Of a stretch of DNA of 64,000 nucleotides, positions 16,091 to 26,366 are shown in pieces. The translations under genes and the position numbers were made by a program. The notes beneath the pieces are model-generated. The model saw only the letters and a program-made list of their open reading frames with translations, was not told the DNA's origin and did not search any database. The stretch comes from Hirschia sp. (GTDB taxonomy: Bacteria > Pseudomonadota > Alphaproteobacteria > Caulobacterales > Hyphomonadaceae). Each line of letters opens with the position of its first letter. The stretch's first letter is position 1. The stretch is taken from positions 1 to 64,000 of the forward strand of contig PAQI01000021.1 of NCBI GenBank assembly GCA_002709235.1. Reading direction: 5' to 3'.

Positions 16091-17341
16091 CTATTTCACA
16101 TTTGTTGCAGTTTCGGATTCTGCATCTGTTTCTGCTTTGCCTGATTCTGACGGCGCATAGATCTTTCCATCCATGAACAGGTCGGGCCCCATGGCAATCG
16201 GGGATGTGGCGGCATCCAGCAGCCATGCGTGGCTGTGGGCACCTTCCAGTTTTTCATCGATTGTCGGGCAGGCAATGCCCAGTTCGGCTGCTGCCTTGCG
16301 GTAAAGCTCGGTACTATATGCGTGAGTTGCAACAGATTCGATATCGACGTCATCCAGCGCCTCACCCCAGCGCACCATCTGGGCCAGAATCCATTTGGCA
16401 TGGGACCGCCATGGGAAATTGGCGGCGTAGCGATGGAATATGCCGAAGTCAGGCATGTTCTGCACCAGTACGCCACCGGTCTGGACGTCGCGTCCGGTCA
16501 GGGACGGGCTCAGCATGGATACAGGCATGTCCACATAGTTGGGCAGGGACAACATCTGGGCTGCGATCAGACGGTTTTCCGGTTGATCCACCCATTGGGA
16601 GGCGGTCAGCATTGCCTTGAGCAGGGACAGGTGCGTGTCTTCATTCTGGGTGGACCATGTGGTGCGCACCGCCAGGACTTTTTCTGGTGCATTGCTCCAG
16701 ATCTCGGCGGATGTGATGAGGGTGCGGCCCAGCCCAGCCTCTATGGCGGCGGTGTTCCAGGGTTCACCTACGCAAAACCCGTCAATCTGCCCACGTGCGA
16801 GCGAATCCACGACGCGTTCAGGGGGAATGACCACGAGTTTTACGTCATTGTCCGGGTCAATACCGGCGGCAGCCAGCCAGTAGCGCAATTCATAACCATG
16901 CATGGAATAGTGGTAGACATGACCCAGGGTCAGCGGCTCTTCCCCGGTTTCGCGCCGCTTTGCCACGATGGTCCGCAGGGCTGTAGGCAGGTGTGGGCGC
17001 TGCTGCAAAGTCTCGGGAGCAATGTCCCTGATCTGTTGAAACAGGGAGTTGGAAACAGTGATGGCATTGCCGTTCAGATTGATGGCGAAACTGGTCGTGA
17101 ACAGGTTGGGATATGGTCCCAGCCCGGCGGCTGACGCCACGACCATCGGGGCCAGCATGTGCGCGGCATCGATAACGCCATTGGCCAATGCATCGCGCAT
17201 GGCGGCCCAGGAGCTGTAGCGTTTGAGCTCGACCGTGAGGCCCTGTTTCTCGAATTCTCCCCGTTCCTTTGCCGCGACCAGCGAAGCGCAGTCCGACAAA
17301 CGGGCAAACCCAATTTTCAGCGTGTTTGGCGACATGACCAA
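16091..17341 (-). CDS. nasS: Nitrate-sensing NasT-binding protein
   Basis: This 416-residue protein resembles NrtA (LKIGFARLSDCASLVAAKE, INLNGNAITVSN, GFCVGEPWNTAA) but lacks a signal peptide and lipobox, so it should be cytoplasmic. That is the signature of NasS, which holds the antiterminator NasT inactive until nitrate or nitrite binds. It starts four bases after the nasT stop. The gene converges on the nitrate operon, with only eight bases between its stop and that of cobA. Family knowledge from Paracoccus and Azotobacter supports the role; the ligand is inferred. Confidence 0.88.
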   Translation of the reverse strand: MVMSPNTLKIGFARLSDCASLVAAKERGEFEKQGLTVELKRYSSWAAMRDALANGVIDAAHMLAPMVVASAAGLGPYPNLFTTSFAINLNGNAITVSNSLFQQIRDIAPETLQQRPHLPTALRTIVAKRRETGEEPLTLGHVYHYSMHGYELRYWLAAAGIDPDNDVKLVVIPPERVVDSLARGQIDGFCVGEPWNTAAIEAGLGRTLITSAEIWSNAPEKVLAVRTTWSTQNEDTHLSLLKAMLTASQWVDQPENRLIAAQMLSLPNYVDMPVSMLSPSLTGRDVQTGGVLVQNMPDFGIFHRYAANFPWRSHAKWILAQMVRWGEALDDVDIESVATHAYSTELYRKAAAELGIACPTIDEKLEGAHSHAWLLDAATSPIAMGPDLFMDGKIYAPSESGKAETDAESETATNVK

Positions 17342-17345
17342 ATTC

Positions 17346-18053
17346 CTATGCTTGGCCGCCCAGAAGGGTGAGCACGGAAATCACGCTCTCGGCGATTTCC
17401 TTGAGGGGGCGCCCGCGTTCCTGCGACATGGTCCGCATCGCGGCGAATGCTTCTTCTTCCGACATGTTGCGGCTTTTCATCAGTAGACCCTTTGCGCGCT
17501 CGATCACTTTGCGCGCTGCCAGATCATCCTTGGTTTTCTTCAACTCCGAGCGTAACCCGTCCATCACCTTGAAGCGGGCAATGGCGACATCGATCACCGG
17601 GCGGACCCGGCGCGGTGTCAGCCCGTCGACAACATAGGCGCTGACGCCGGCTTCAATGGCTGCGCGCTGGGCCTGATCGTTCTCTTCTTCAACGAACATG
17701 ACGATCGGCTTGGACATGTTCTGAACGACTGACCGCAGGCTTTCGATGGAGTCACGGTCAGGCGATTCACAGTCCATGATGATCACGTCCGGCCGAATTT
17801 CAGACACGAGATCCAACAACTGCTTGCCATGTAACTGGCTCGCCGTATGGACCACGGCATTTTCAGCCAATCCCTGCTCAACCAGTTTGGCACGTTCGGG
17901 CAGGTCGTCGATGATGAGAACCCGCAGGGGGAGAGCCTTGGCCGGAGCTTGAGGCTCCGGCTTTCTGGCCTCCCCACTTTGGGTCGTCACTGATTGATCA
18001 GAAGGAGTAGTCAAATTGGAGCCAGAGTTTTTGGGTGTCAGTGGAGAAGGCAT
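17346..18053 (-). CDS. nasT: ANTAR-domain response regulator, nitrate antiterminator
   Basis: This protein of about 235 residues has a receiver-like domain (LRVLIIDDLPERAKLVEQGL, DVIIMDCESPD) and a C-terminal ANTAR RNA-binding domain (ERAKGLLMKSRNMSEEEAF ... RPLKEIAESVI). NasT lets transcription through leader terminators of nitrate genes; a matching leader is proposed at 4271-4389. The start is uncertain. An ATG at 18053 overlaps the end of the upstream porin gene by 56 bases, and a GTG at 17990 avoids the overlap. The first 40 residues are low-complexity and not conserved-looking. It is followed by nasS after four bases. Confidence 0.88.
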   Translation of the reverse strand: MPSPLTPKNSGSNLTTPSDQSVTTQSGEARKPEPQAPAKALPLRVLIIDDLPERAKLVEQGLAENAVVHTASQLHGKQLLDLVSEIRPDVIIMDCESPDRDSIESLRSVVQNMSKPIVMFVEEENDQAQRAAIEAGVSAYVVDGLTPRRVRPVIDVAIARFKVMDGLRSELKKTKDDLAARKVIERAKGLLMKSRNMSEEEAFAAMRTMSQERGRPLKEIAESVISVLTLLGGQA

Positions 18054-19233
18054 CTGCACTGTAGTCCGCGTATTTCAATGTAAAGGACAGCACGTTCCAT
18101 TTTGCATTCGCCACCAGGCCGATTTCAGATCCGTAGTCGATTGAATCCGTTTCGGATGAAAAGTCGTGATAGACGACGCCGAATTTCACTTTGGACAATG
18201 GTCCCAGATCACCGGGTGCGTAGCCAGCAGAAATGTAGAGATCTTCTATTCCAGTTGCCGGAGTGCCCAGAAACTTGTCAGTCCAGCCCTGGAACTTGTG
18301 CAATGTGGCGAACGGAGTCTGGAAACCGCGCGCATCATCACCGCCAAGCACTTCGTATCCGGCCTTGAAACTGAACTTGTTGATCGCGTAACCGGCGTCG
18401 AGGAGGTAATAGCTCGCATCATAGTCGATATTGGATGAGCCATAGTCTGACTGTTGTGCTGCTGAAACCGTGTAGTCGAGTGTGCCGGGGCCGAGTTCGC
18501 GCTTGCCAGCGAAGCGAGCGCCCAGTGTCTGGGAGGATACAGCCGTGACTTCCTCGACATCGATCATGTAGGCAAAACCGGTCAGTTTGCCGAATGGCGT
18601 CGGGTAGGACACATTGGCCAGATAGCTGTCGCCGGTCCAGCGGCCTGCGGGTGAATCATCGCCAAAGATGCGGTTTGCCTGATTGACGTAAGCGACATCG
18701 ATTTTCAGCTTTCCAAGCGATTCGTTGGTGACGCGAATGCCATCAAATGTCTGCTCGTTCTGGCGCCATCCCACATTTCCGACAAAGCGAGAGTCATCCA
18801 TGATGATGCGCTGGCGGCCCAGTGTGACAGTGGTGTCGGGCAGGGAGGTGTTCGTCAACTGAAAGCGGTTGAGTTCGGTGACCTGCGGGTCGACGACGAC
18901 GGGGTAATTGGTCTTGCCATTGGTGGTCGAGTTGAAGTCGTCAACCAGGTCATCGACATGATCGAATTCGACCAGCAGTTTGGTGTCGAACAGTGCGCCG
19001 GTCTCGAAGCCTGCGCGCACTCTGTAGGTCAGCGCCGTGGCATCCTCGTCGAAGCCATCCTGTTCTACGGTTTCCAGCCGGGTGCGGAAATTGAAGATCG
19101 GTTTTGTGGCGGAGACGGCTTCTGCAAATGGCGATTGAGGTCCGGTCTCCTCAGCGTGGGCCGGGGTGAGAACGGTTGTGGCGAACAAGGTCGCGGACAT
19201 GAGGCAGAATTGGCGGGTAGAGAAGGTTTTCAT
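17998..19233 (-). CDS. Outer-membrane porin-like protein of the nasTS operon
   Basis: This 411-residue protein starts at the ATG at 19233, which gives a clean signal peptide ending near TPAHAEE. The remainder alternates hydrophobic and polar residues as beta strands (FNFRTRLETVEQDG, TVTLGRQRIIMDDSRFVG) and ends in aromatic residues (QLWLQFDYSF), the terminus expected of an outer-membrane barrel. It resembles alginate-export-type porins. Sitting at the head of the transcript carrying nasT and nasS, it is plausibly a nitrate/nitrite-permeable porin, but the substrate is not shown by sequence. An in-frame extension to 19350 adds residues unlike a signal peptide. Confidence 0.8.
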   Translation of the reverse strand: MKTFSTRQFCLMSATLFATTVLTPAHAEETGPQSPFAEAVSATKPIFNFRTRLETVEQDGFDEDATALTYRVRAGFETGALFDTKLLVEFDHVDDLVDDFNSTTNGKTNYPVVVDPQVTELNRFQLTNTSLPDTTVTLGRQRIIMDDSRFVGNVGWRQNEQTFDGIRVTNESLGKLKIDVAYVNQANRIFGDDSPAGRWTGDSYLANVSYPTPFGKLTGFAYMIDVEEVTAVSSQTLGARFAGKRELGPGTLDYTVSAAQQSDYGSSNIDYDASYYLLDAGYAINKFSFKAGYEVLGGDDARGFQTPFATLHKFQGWTDKFLGTPATGIEDLYISAGYAPGDLGPLSKVKFGVVYHDFSSETDSIDYGSEIGLVANAKWNVLSFTLKYADYSADAFSTDTQKLWLQFDYSF

Positions 19234-19547
19234 TGTTTTGCTCGATATATAGCCGAACGCGAACTGGTTTGGTTTCGCGTGGCGCGTTGAAACAGCATTG
19301 CTTTCGGAAAAATCCGAAAACAGCGTCTTCGCTCCGGTTCGGCCCATCATCGGGCGCGCATATTGTGCGCTCCGCCTTCAATGGCGGATGACATTTTCAG
19401 GAAGATCCCAATTGCACCTTACGTCAACGAGGCGTTGAGCATCTGCGTCAGATTAAGGTCAAAGAGGTATTTTTGCTCAAGCTTTGAGCGTTGCCGCATC
19501 AGGATCATGCGGAATATCATGACGATAGAGGTGTGAGAGGTTGGCGG
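19234..19547. other. Intergenic region upstream of the porin-nasT-nasS genes
   Basis: No gene is seen. On the minus strand several small hairpins precede the porin start: 19342-19355 (GCCC / GGGC with a six-base GATGAT loop), 19322-19333 (AGCG / CGCT) and 19302-19319 (a 7-bp TTTCGGA stem with a TTTT loop). A CCGCAT / ATGCGG hairpin at 19496-19514 lies just past the end of the TolC-like gene and might terminate that transcript, although it lacks a U-run. Confidence 0.35.
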
Positions 19548-20903
19548 CTACCAGCCACCGCCAAGGGCTGCGTAGAGGTCGATGGCGGCTTGAAGCTGGG
19601 TGGTGCGCGCCTGCATCCGGCTATCCCGTGCGGAAAAATAGGATGATTGCGCGTTCAGGAGCTCTGTCAGGCCGTCAGCACCATTGGCATAGCGGGTCTC
19701 GGCCAGTTCCAGGGCACGGGCAGAGGCGGTTTCGGATATGGCCAGCTCTGCCTCTCTCAGATCGGCGGTTCTTATGGAGGACAGCGCGATGTCGACGTCT
19801 CGAAAGGCGCTATAGGCAGCCTGTTCATAGCGGGCAACCAGGGCGTCTCGCTGAGCGATTGCGCTCTCGGTCTGCGCGGCCAGCCGTCCGCCGGAGAATA
19901 TTGGCGCGCTGAGTGAGGCTGCTGTCGAACCGATAATGTCAGCGCCGGAGGTCAGCAGGGTCGAAACGCCAGCCGACAGGTCGACTGAGGGGTAAAAGGC
20001 GGCGCGTGCTGCAGCGATATTGGCATTGGCGGCGCGAAGGTCTGCTTCTGCTGACAACAGGTCTGGTCGACGCACGAGCAGGTCAGATGGCATGCCGACG
20101 GGCATGTGTGGAACGGCCCAGTTTTCCAACGGAGCAATCGGGGCCTCAAACCCCTGTGACGATCGCCCCAACAGCAGTGCCAGTGAGGTTTCTGCGGCTG
20201 TGATCTGTTGGTCTAGCTGGGGAATGCGCGCGCGGGCATTGGCCAGGCTGGCTTTCTGGCTTTCAAGGTCAAAGCCGGAAACCGCGCCAGCGTCATATCG
20301 TACCTTCACCAGATCGTAGATGCGTTGGGATATTTCCAGATTGGCCTGTGCAGTTTCCATCTGGTTGCGCAGGGATGTCAGGGTCAGATAGGCGGATGCG
20401 GTGTTGGTCTTGACGGTGAGCTCGAGCGCACGTTGGCTGAATTGCTGACTGTTCAGGCCTTCGCGGGCACTCAGCACCGAGAATTTTGTCTGGCCGAACA
20501 GGTCGAGCGAATAGGCTGCCGACAATCTTGCACTGGAGTTGAACTCCGAAAAGTCATCCTCGCTGGACCCCGAACTCGATGCGCCAGCTGTGACACTCGG
20601 CAACAGCCCGGCGCGCGCAGATTTAAGCGAGGCTTCAGCGGCGCGAAGATTGGCAAGACCGGCTTCAAGATCGAGATTGTTCGCGTTTGCCTGGTCAATG
20701 AGTTCATTGAGTGGTGCAATCTGAAACAAGGAGATCCAGGCGTCATCTCCGGAGCGGGTCTCGGCGATGATGTTCTGCGCCTCGTCATAGGCAGCGGGAA
20801 CCTCCAGAATGCTCTCGGTCGGCGTTGTCGGTATGGTGACGCAGCCCGCCAGGATCAGGCAGACAAGAGCGCTAGATGTTGTGCGGCTGTTGATCAACTG
20901 CAT
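19548..20903 (-). CDS. TolC-like outer-membrane efflux lipoprotein (NodT family)
   Basis: This 451-residue protein has a lipoprotein signal (LVCLILAGC, Cys near residue 21) and two long alpha-helical repeats with the outer-membrane efflux pattern (for example RRPDLLSAEADLRAANANI and ARYEQAAYSAFRDVDIALS). It would form the outer-membrane duct for the MacA-MacB pump encoded immediately upstream. Its ATG overlaps the macB stop as TAATG, so the two are translationally coupled. Confidence 0.9.
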   Translation of the reverse strand: MQLINSRTTSSALVCLILAGCVTIPTTPTESILEVPAAYDEAQNIIAETRSGDDAWISLFQIAPLNELIDQANANNLDLEAGLANLRAAEASLKSARAGLLPSVTAGASSSGSSEDDFSEFNSSARLSAAYSLDLFGQTKFSVLSAREGLNSQQFSQRALELTVKTNTASAYLTLTSLRNQMETAQANLEISQRIYDLVKVRYDAGAVSGFDLESQKASLANARARIPQLDQQITAAETSLALLLGRSSQGFEAPIAPLENWAVPHMPVGMPSDLLVRRPDLLSAEADLRAANANIAAARAAFYPSVDLSAGVSTLLTSGADIIGSTAASLSAPIFSGGRLAAQTESAIAQRDALVARYEQAAYSAFRDVDIALSSIRTADLREAELAISETASARALELAETRYANGADGLTELLNAQSSYFSARDSRMQARTTQLQAAIDLYAALGGGW

Positions 20904-22843
20904 TACTCCGAAGTCAAGGCTCGTACAGGGTCCATGCGCGCCGCTTTTCTTGCGGGCATGTAGCCGAATACGAGTCCGGTCAGCAGGGCTGATGTGAAGG
21001 CAAGGATGGCGGGATTGGGCGTGATCACGGCATTCATCCCGGAGGATGTGGCGATCAGTGATGCCAACATGCCAACGGCAACTCCGATCAGGCCACCAAG
21101 GCCGCCCACGACAAGTGCTTCGGTGATGAACTGGATCATGATGTCGGACCGCCTTGCACCCGTTGCCATGCGCACGCCGATTTCCCGCGTGCGTTCGGAC
21201 ACGCTGACAAGCATGATATTCATGACGCCAATACCACCCACCAGAAGCGAGATCGCTGCGACGGAGCCCAGCAGCAATGTGAAGGATGCCTGTGTCTCAT
21301 CGATGGATTCCAGCAGGGATGCGGTGTTGCGCAGCTGGAAGTCTTCGGTTCCATGGCGCTGCAACAAAAGCTGGCGCGCGACTTCCTCTGTCTGATCGAC
21401 AATGTCGGTATCTTCAACCGCGATGGAGATGGAGGTGAGGTAGTTTTGCCCGAATATGCGCATCATTCCGGTGGTTACAGGGACGACGACGATGTCGTCC
21501 TGGTCCTGACCGAAGCTGGAAGCACCCAGGGGCGCAACCACGCCAGCGACTTCAAATGGTGTGCCGCCGATGAGGATATACTGACCCACGGCTGACTTGC
21601 GATCATCAAAGAGGTTGTCAGCGACCGTTGTGCCCAGAATGGCGACGGCTGCACGCTGGTCCATGTCTTTCTGGGTGAAGAACGATCCGTAAAGCACATT
21701 ACGTCCCATCGCGAGTGGCCAGTCTTGTGAGACGCCCTCGATTGATGTACGGTAGTCATTTGCACCGATACGTACAGTTGCCTGACCGCTGCGGGAGGGG
21801 ACAGCGGCGATGATATTGTCCAGATCCGCCAAGGCGACGGCATCCTCCAGCGTCAATGTGGCAATGGCGCTGCCGCGCATCCGCGTACCGGGCGCACCGG
21901 GACGAACGAATACGAGATTGGAACCAAGCGCTTCAAAGCGCGCGAGCACATCCTGTCTGCTGCCTTCGCCGATCGCGAGCATACCGACCACTGCCGCCAC
22001 ACCGATAATGACGCCAAGAAGGGTGAGGATGGTGCGGAAGATATTGGCCTTGAGCGACCGAAACGCCGAACGGATCGACTCCCACACCTGGCTGGCCAGG
22101 CTCGCATCACTGCGGGTCACGGCTGGTTCTGTGGTGGCTGGGCGAAGCGTTTGTTCGCGTGTGCCGGTATCGTCGGAGATTTGGCCATCCGCGATGGTGA
22201 TGATCCGGTCGGCGGCCTGCGCCACGACCGGATCATGCGTGATCAGGATAATGGTCCGGCCATTTGCATGAAGGTCTCTGAGCAGACCGATCATGTCCTT
22301 GCTGGTCTGGCTGTCCAGTGCACCGGTCGGTTCATCGGCAAGGATGACGTCAGGGTCGTTCATCAGTGCGCGCGCCACGGCAACGCGTTGCTGCTGACCA
22401 CCGCTGAGTTGTCCGGGTTTGCGGTCCAGACGGTCCCCCAGGCCCAGTCGTTCGAGGAGGTCTCCGGCCCGCTGGCGGCGCGCCGATTGGGGCATTCCAG
22501 CATAGATGGCGGGTACTTCGACATTCTCCCCGGCAGTTGCCGTGCCAAGCAGGTTGTAGCGCTGGAAGATGAAGCCGAATGTACGCCTGCGCGTTGCGGC
22601 CAGTTCGTCATGACCAAGAAGGCCGACATTTTCGCCGCGAATGAGATATTCGCCGGATGTCGGCGTATCCAGACAGCCGAGCAGATTCATCAGTGTGGAC
22701 TTGCCAGAACCGGACTGACCTACAATTGCGACGAATTCGCCTGCATTGATATCGAGGCTCACCCCGTCCAGTGCGCGCACTTCGCTTTCGCCTTCGCCAT
22801 AGATGCGACGAATATCGCGCAGGCGGATGAGTGGTGTGGACAT
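20903..22843 (-). CDS. macB: MacB-type ABC efflux ATPase/permease
   Basis: This 646-residue protein has the MacB layout. The N-terminal ABC ATPase has Walker A GQSGSGKST near residue 45, signature LSGGQQQRVAVARAL and Walker B VILADEPTGALD. Next come a linker, one membrane segment (about 265-285), a large periplasmic domain and three C-terminal membrane helices. I chose the ATG at 22843, ten bases after the macA stop; an in-frame extension upstream overlaps macA and is not family-like. MacB proteins expel macrolides, peptides or lipids through TolC-type ducts. The substrate here is unknown. Confidence 0.92.
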   Translation of the reverse strand: MSTPLIRLRDIRRIYGEGESEVRALDGVSLDINAGEFVAIVGQSGSGKSTLMNLLGCLDTPTSGEYLIRGENVGLLGHDELAATRRRTFGFIFQRYNLLGTATAGENVEVPAIYAGMPQSARRQRAGDLLERLGLGDRLDRKPGQLSGGQQQRVAVARALMNDPDVILADEPTGALDSQTSKDMIGLLRDLHANGRTIILITHDPVVAQAADRIITIADGQISDDTGTREQTLRPATTEPAVTRSDASLASQVWESIRSAFRSLKANIFRTILTLLGVIIGVAAVVGMLAIGEGSRQDVLARFEALGSNLVFVRPGAPGTRMRGSAIATLTLEDAVALADLDNIIAAVPSRSGQATVRIGANDYRTSIEGVSQDWPLAMGRNVLYGSFFTQKDMDQRAAVAILGTTVADNLFDDRKSAVGQYILIGGTPFEVAGVVAPLGASSFGQDQDDIVVVPVTTGMMRIFGQNYLTSISIAVEDTDIVDQTEEVARQLLLQRHGTEDFQLRNTASLLESIDETQASFTLLLGSVAAISLLVGGIGVMNIMLVSVSERTREIGVRMATGARRSDIMIQFITEALVVGGLGGLIGVAVGMLASLIATSSGMNAVITPNPAILAFTSALLTGLVFGYMPARKAARMDPVRALTSE

Positions 22844-22853
22844 GTCGGTCACG

Positions 22854-24146
22854 CTAGAACCGCATTGGCGGACCGCGGCGGTCCTGGTTTGGGCGATCCT
22901 GATTTTGGCGATCACCAGATCGCGGTGGTGCTGTCGGGGTTTGTTGGCCCAGAACCACGGTTTCTCCGACCTCAAGACCGGAGAGGACTTCAGCCTGGCT
23001 GCGTGTCTGGATACCAATCCTGACGCGGCGAGGTCGGGTTTCTCCGCTTGCGGTATCGTAGATCAACACGATCTTTCGTGTGCCTTCGCGTTCCGGCTGA
23101 GCGGTGGGTGGCGTGTCGGATTCCAGTGAAGGGGCATCGGAAACAACCGACGCATTGACGCTTTCGCCTGAACCGGGGCGTTGAGAGGCTGGTGGTGTCT
23201 GTAGCGCGGCCAGCGGCACAATGACGGCATCTCTGGCTTCGCTGACGATGAAGAACACCTGGGTTGTCATGGAGGATTTCAGGATATCATCTGGGTTGTC
23301 GACATCCAGCAGCGCTTTGTAGAGCACGACATCATTGACGATTTCCGGTTCGGGCAAGACCTGGCGCACGGATGTCTCCCAGCGCGTGTCGCTATCGCCC
23401 AGTGTGGTGAAATAGGCATCCTGACCGGCCTTGACGCGTAGCACATCGGCTTCGGAAACATCGGCCTCGACAGTCATGACGCTGAGGTCGGATATGGTGA
23501 GGATTGTGGGCGCTGACTGGTTGGCGTTCAGGGTCTGGCCTTCTGCAGCGGCAAGCGAGGTGACCGTGCCGGACATCGGGGCGTAGATATTGGTGTATTC
23601 CAGTTCGGCAAGGTCTGATTTCAGGGTCGAATTCTGGCGTTCGATCTGTGCGGACAGTTGAACCAGTTGCGCCTTTGCGACTTTCAGCGAAGCCTGAGCG
23701 CTTTCAAAATCCGCCTGGGATATCGCATCCTGTGCGCGCAGGTTGGCGGCGCGGTCAAAGACCGATTGGGCAAGCTCTACCTGTGCCTGTTGCTGGGAAT
23801 AATTCGCCTGCGATTCCTTTAGTTGTGCACGATCTGCATCGACCTGGGACTGGGCAAGTGTCGCGTCGATCTGGGCGAGCAGTTGGCCTTCCTCGACATG
23901 GTCGCCAGCTTCCACCAGCAGCGCCTGAAGCTGACCAGATACCTGCGCGCCCACATCCACCGTCTCCTTGGGCGTGAGGCTACCGGCAGCGGATATGAGG
24001 ATCTGCAGGTCACCCTGAGTGACTTCCGCAGTTTGCAGGGTCGTTTCCTGAGCGTCACTCTTGCGCAGAAAAATCCAACCGCCAGCCGCAACGCACAGGA
24101 CGACTGCGCCAATCATCAGCACTCGTAAACGCACAAGAATTCTCAC
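22854..24146 (-). CDS. macA: MacA-type periplasmic adaptor protein
   Basis: This 430-residue membrane-fusion protein has an N-terminal membrane anchor (about 7-26), a biotinyl-lipoyl half motif (VDVGAQVSGQLQALLVEAGD), a long coiled-coil hairpin (about 90-165, rich in Gln, Ala and Glu) and a second lipoyl/beta-barrel part. It would bridge MacB and the TolC-like duct encoded after it. The C-terminus carries an unusual polar tail with NQDRPNQDRRGPP near-repeats. About 190 bases upstream separate it from the nitronate monooxygenase gene and could hold its own promoter. Confidence 0.9.
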   Translation of the reverse strand: MRILVRLRVLMIGAVVLCVAAGGWIFLRKSDAQETTLQTAEVTQGDLQILISAAGSLTPKETVDVGAQVSGQLQALLVEAGDHVEEGQLLAQIDATLAQSQVDADRAQLKESQANYSQQQAQVELAQSVFDRAANLRAQDAISQADFESAQASLKVAKAQLVQLSAQIERQNSTLKSDLAELEYTNIYAPMSGTVTSLAAAEGQTLNANQSAPTILTISDLSVMTVEADVSEADVLRVKAGQDAYFTTLGDSDTRWETSVRQVLPEPEIVNDVVLYKALLDVDNPDDILKSSMTTQVFFIVSEARDAVIVPLAALQTPPASQRPGSGESVNASVVSDAPSLESDTPPTAQPEREGTRKIVLIYDTASGETRPRRVRIGIQTRSQAEVLSGLEVGETVVLGQQTPTAPPRSGDRQNQDRPNQDRRGPPMRF

Positions 24147-24337
24147 ATCTGTTTCAGTATCGACAAGGATCTAACGGGCTGCATCGATCATTCCGTCGTT
24201 CCAGCCGCTATTTTTGTGTGTCTGTAGCAGAAATGGACGGATTTACTGTTTATGCAGAACGAAAGATCGTTGTCAGAAGCGTTTTGAACAGGCGTGATGC
24301 GAGAAGGTCGATCTTCTGCGTCAGATGAGATCAGCTA

Positions 24338-25333
<996 letters not shown>

Positions 25334-25394
25334 TCAGGATATTTTCCTCTGGAATATGGAGCAGATGTCGGCCTGTCAAACGGCATCCTTCGGA

Positions 25395-26366
25395 TCACTG
25401 ACCGGTAATGATCCGGTTGATTGCAAACATGACCTTGAGTCGTTGTAAATCTTGGCTTCTCAAGCCTGTTCGCAGGAGCGAGTCGATATTGTCGTGCAGG
25501 TGCTCCAGGTCACCAGTACCGAAGAGGGTGGTGTGAATGCCTGGTTCGTGGCGACAGAACCTGTAAGCGGCATCCTGGAGTGATTGAGCACCTTCATTTT
25601 CCAGCAAGAATCCCAGGGGATCATTGATGTCGAGATCGTCGGTCGGCATAAGGCCTTTTGCGGCAAGTTCAAACATGACCTCGCGAATATTCTCTCGGCT
25701 TCGAAGGGCGCGGCGGACAGCAAACATGCACATCACACCGATGTCTTTTGCGGCTGCCTGCTGGATTATCGTGTCACGCGCTGTCTGGTTGATCATGTTG
25801 AAGCCGGTCAGGATCACGTCCCAGCAATCATCCTCCATTGCGCGTTGGAGCATTCGGTGTGTGGGGTCTGCGTCGAATTTTTCGCTTAGGCCGAAAAAGC
25901 GGATCTTGCCTTCATCACGAAGGCGTTCCAGCACGGGCACCAACTCGTGGCGGGCATAGAGATAGTCGCCGATCCGGAGCGATGCGAGCAGGAAGATATC
26001 GAGATAATCGGTCCCAAGCTCTTTCAGGCTGGTTTCAATGCCTGCACGCAATTGCGTGGGAGTGATCGGCACGCCGCCATAGAGCGAACTCTCCTTTGTG
26101 GAGAGAATGTAGTTTTCGCGTGGTCGATCTTTCAACGCATGTTTGATGACATAGTGAGTCTGGTACTGGCGTGATGTATCGAACAGATTCACACCGCGAT
26201 CCATTGCGGTCTGAATGAGTTTGATCGCATGAGCGTCGCTGCGATTGGAGCTCAGGCCCAATCGGCTTGCGCCACCACAGCCTAGTCCAGCAACGCTGAC
26301 CTTCAGGCCTGTACGACCGAGCCGCGAATATTGCATGGGTTTGTCTTGGGCTTCAGCACGATTCAT
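25395..26366 (-). CDS. Aldo/keto reductase
   Basis: This 323-residue NADPH-dependent oxidoreductase of the aldo/keto reductase superfamily contains YSRLGRTGLKVSVAGLGCGG at the start of the barrel, an Asp and Tyr in LFDTSRQYQTHYVI, a Lys in YILSTKESS and the C-terminal cofactor region around HTTLFGTGDLEHL. The spacing of the Asp-Tyr pair looks slightly unusual. Its start overlaps the stop of the upstream phosphodiesterase gene (ATGA), so the two are likely made together. The substrate is unknown. Confidence 0.85.
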   Translation of the reverse strand: MNRAEAQDKPMQYSRLGRTGLKVSVAGLGCGGASRLGLSSNRSDAHAIKLIQTAMDRGVNLFDTSRQYQTHYVIKHALKDRPRENYILSTKESSLYGGVPITPTQLRAGIETSLKELGTDYLDIFLLASLRIGDYLYARHELVPVLERLRDEGKIRFFGLSEKFDADPTHRMLQRAMEDDCWDVILTGFNMINQTARDTIIQQAAAKDIGVMCMFAVRRALRSRENIREVMFELAAKGLMPTDDLDINDPLGFLLENEGAQSLQDAAYRFCRHEPGIHTTLFGTGDLEHLHDNIDSLLRTGLRSQDLQRLKVMFAINRIITGQ

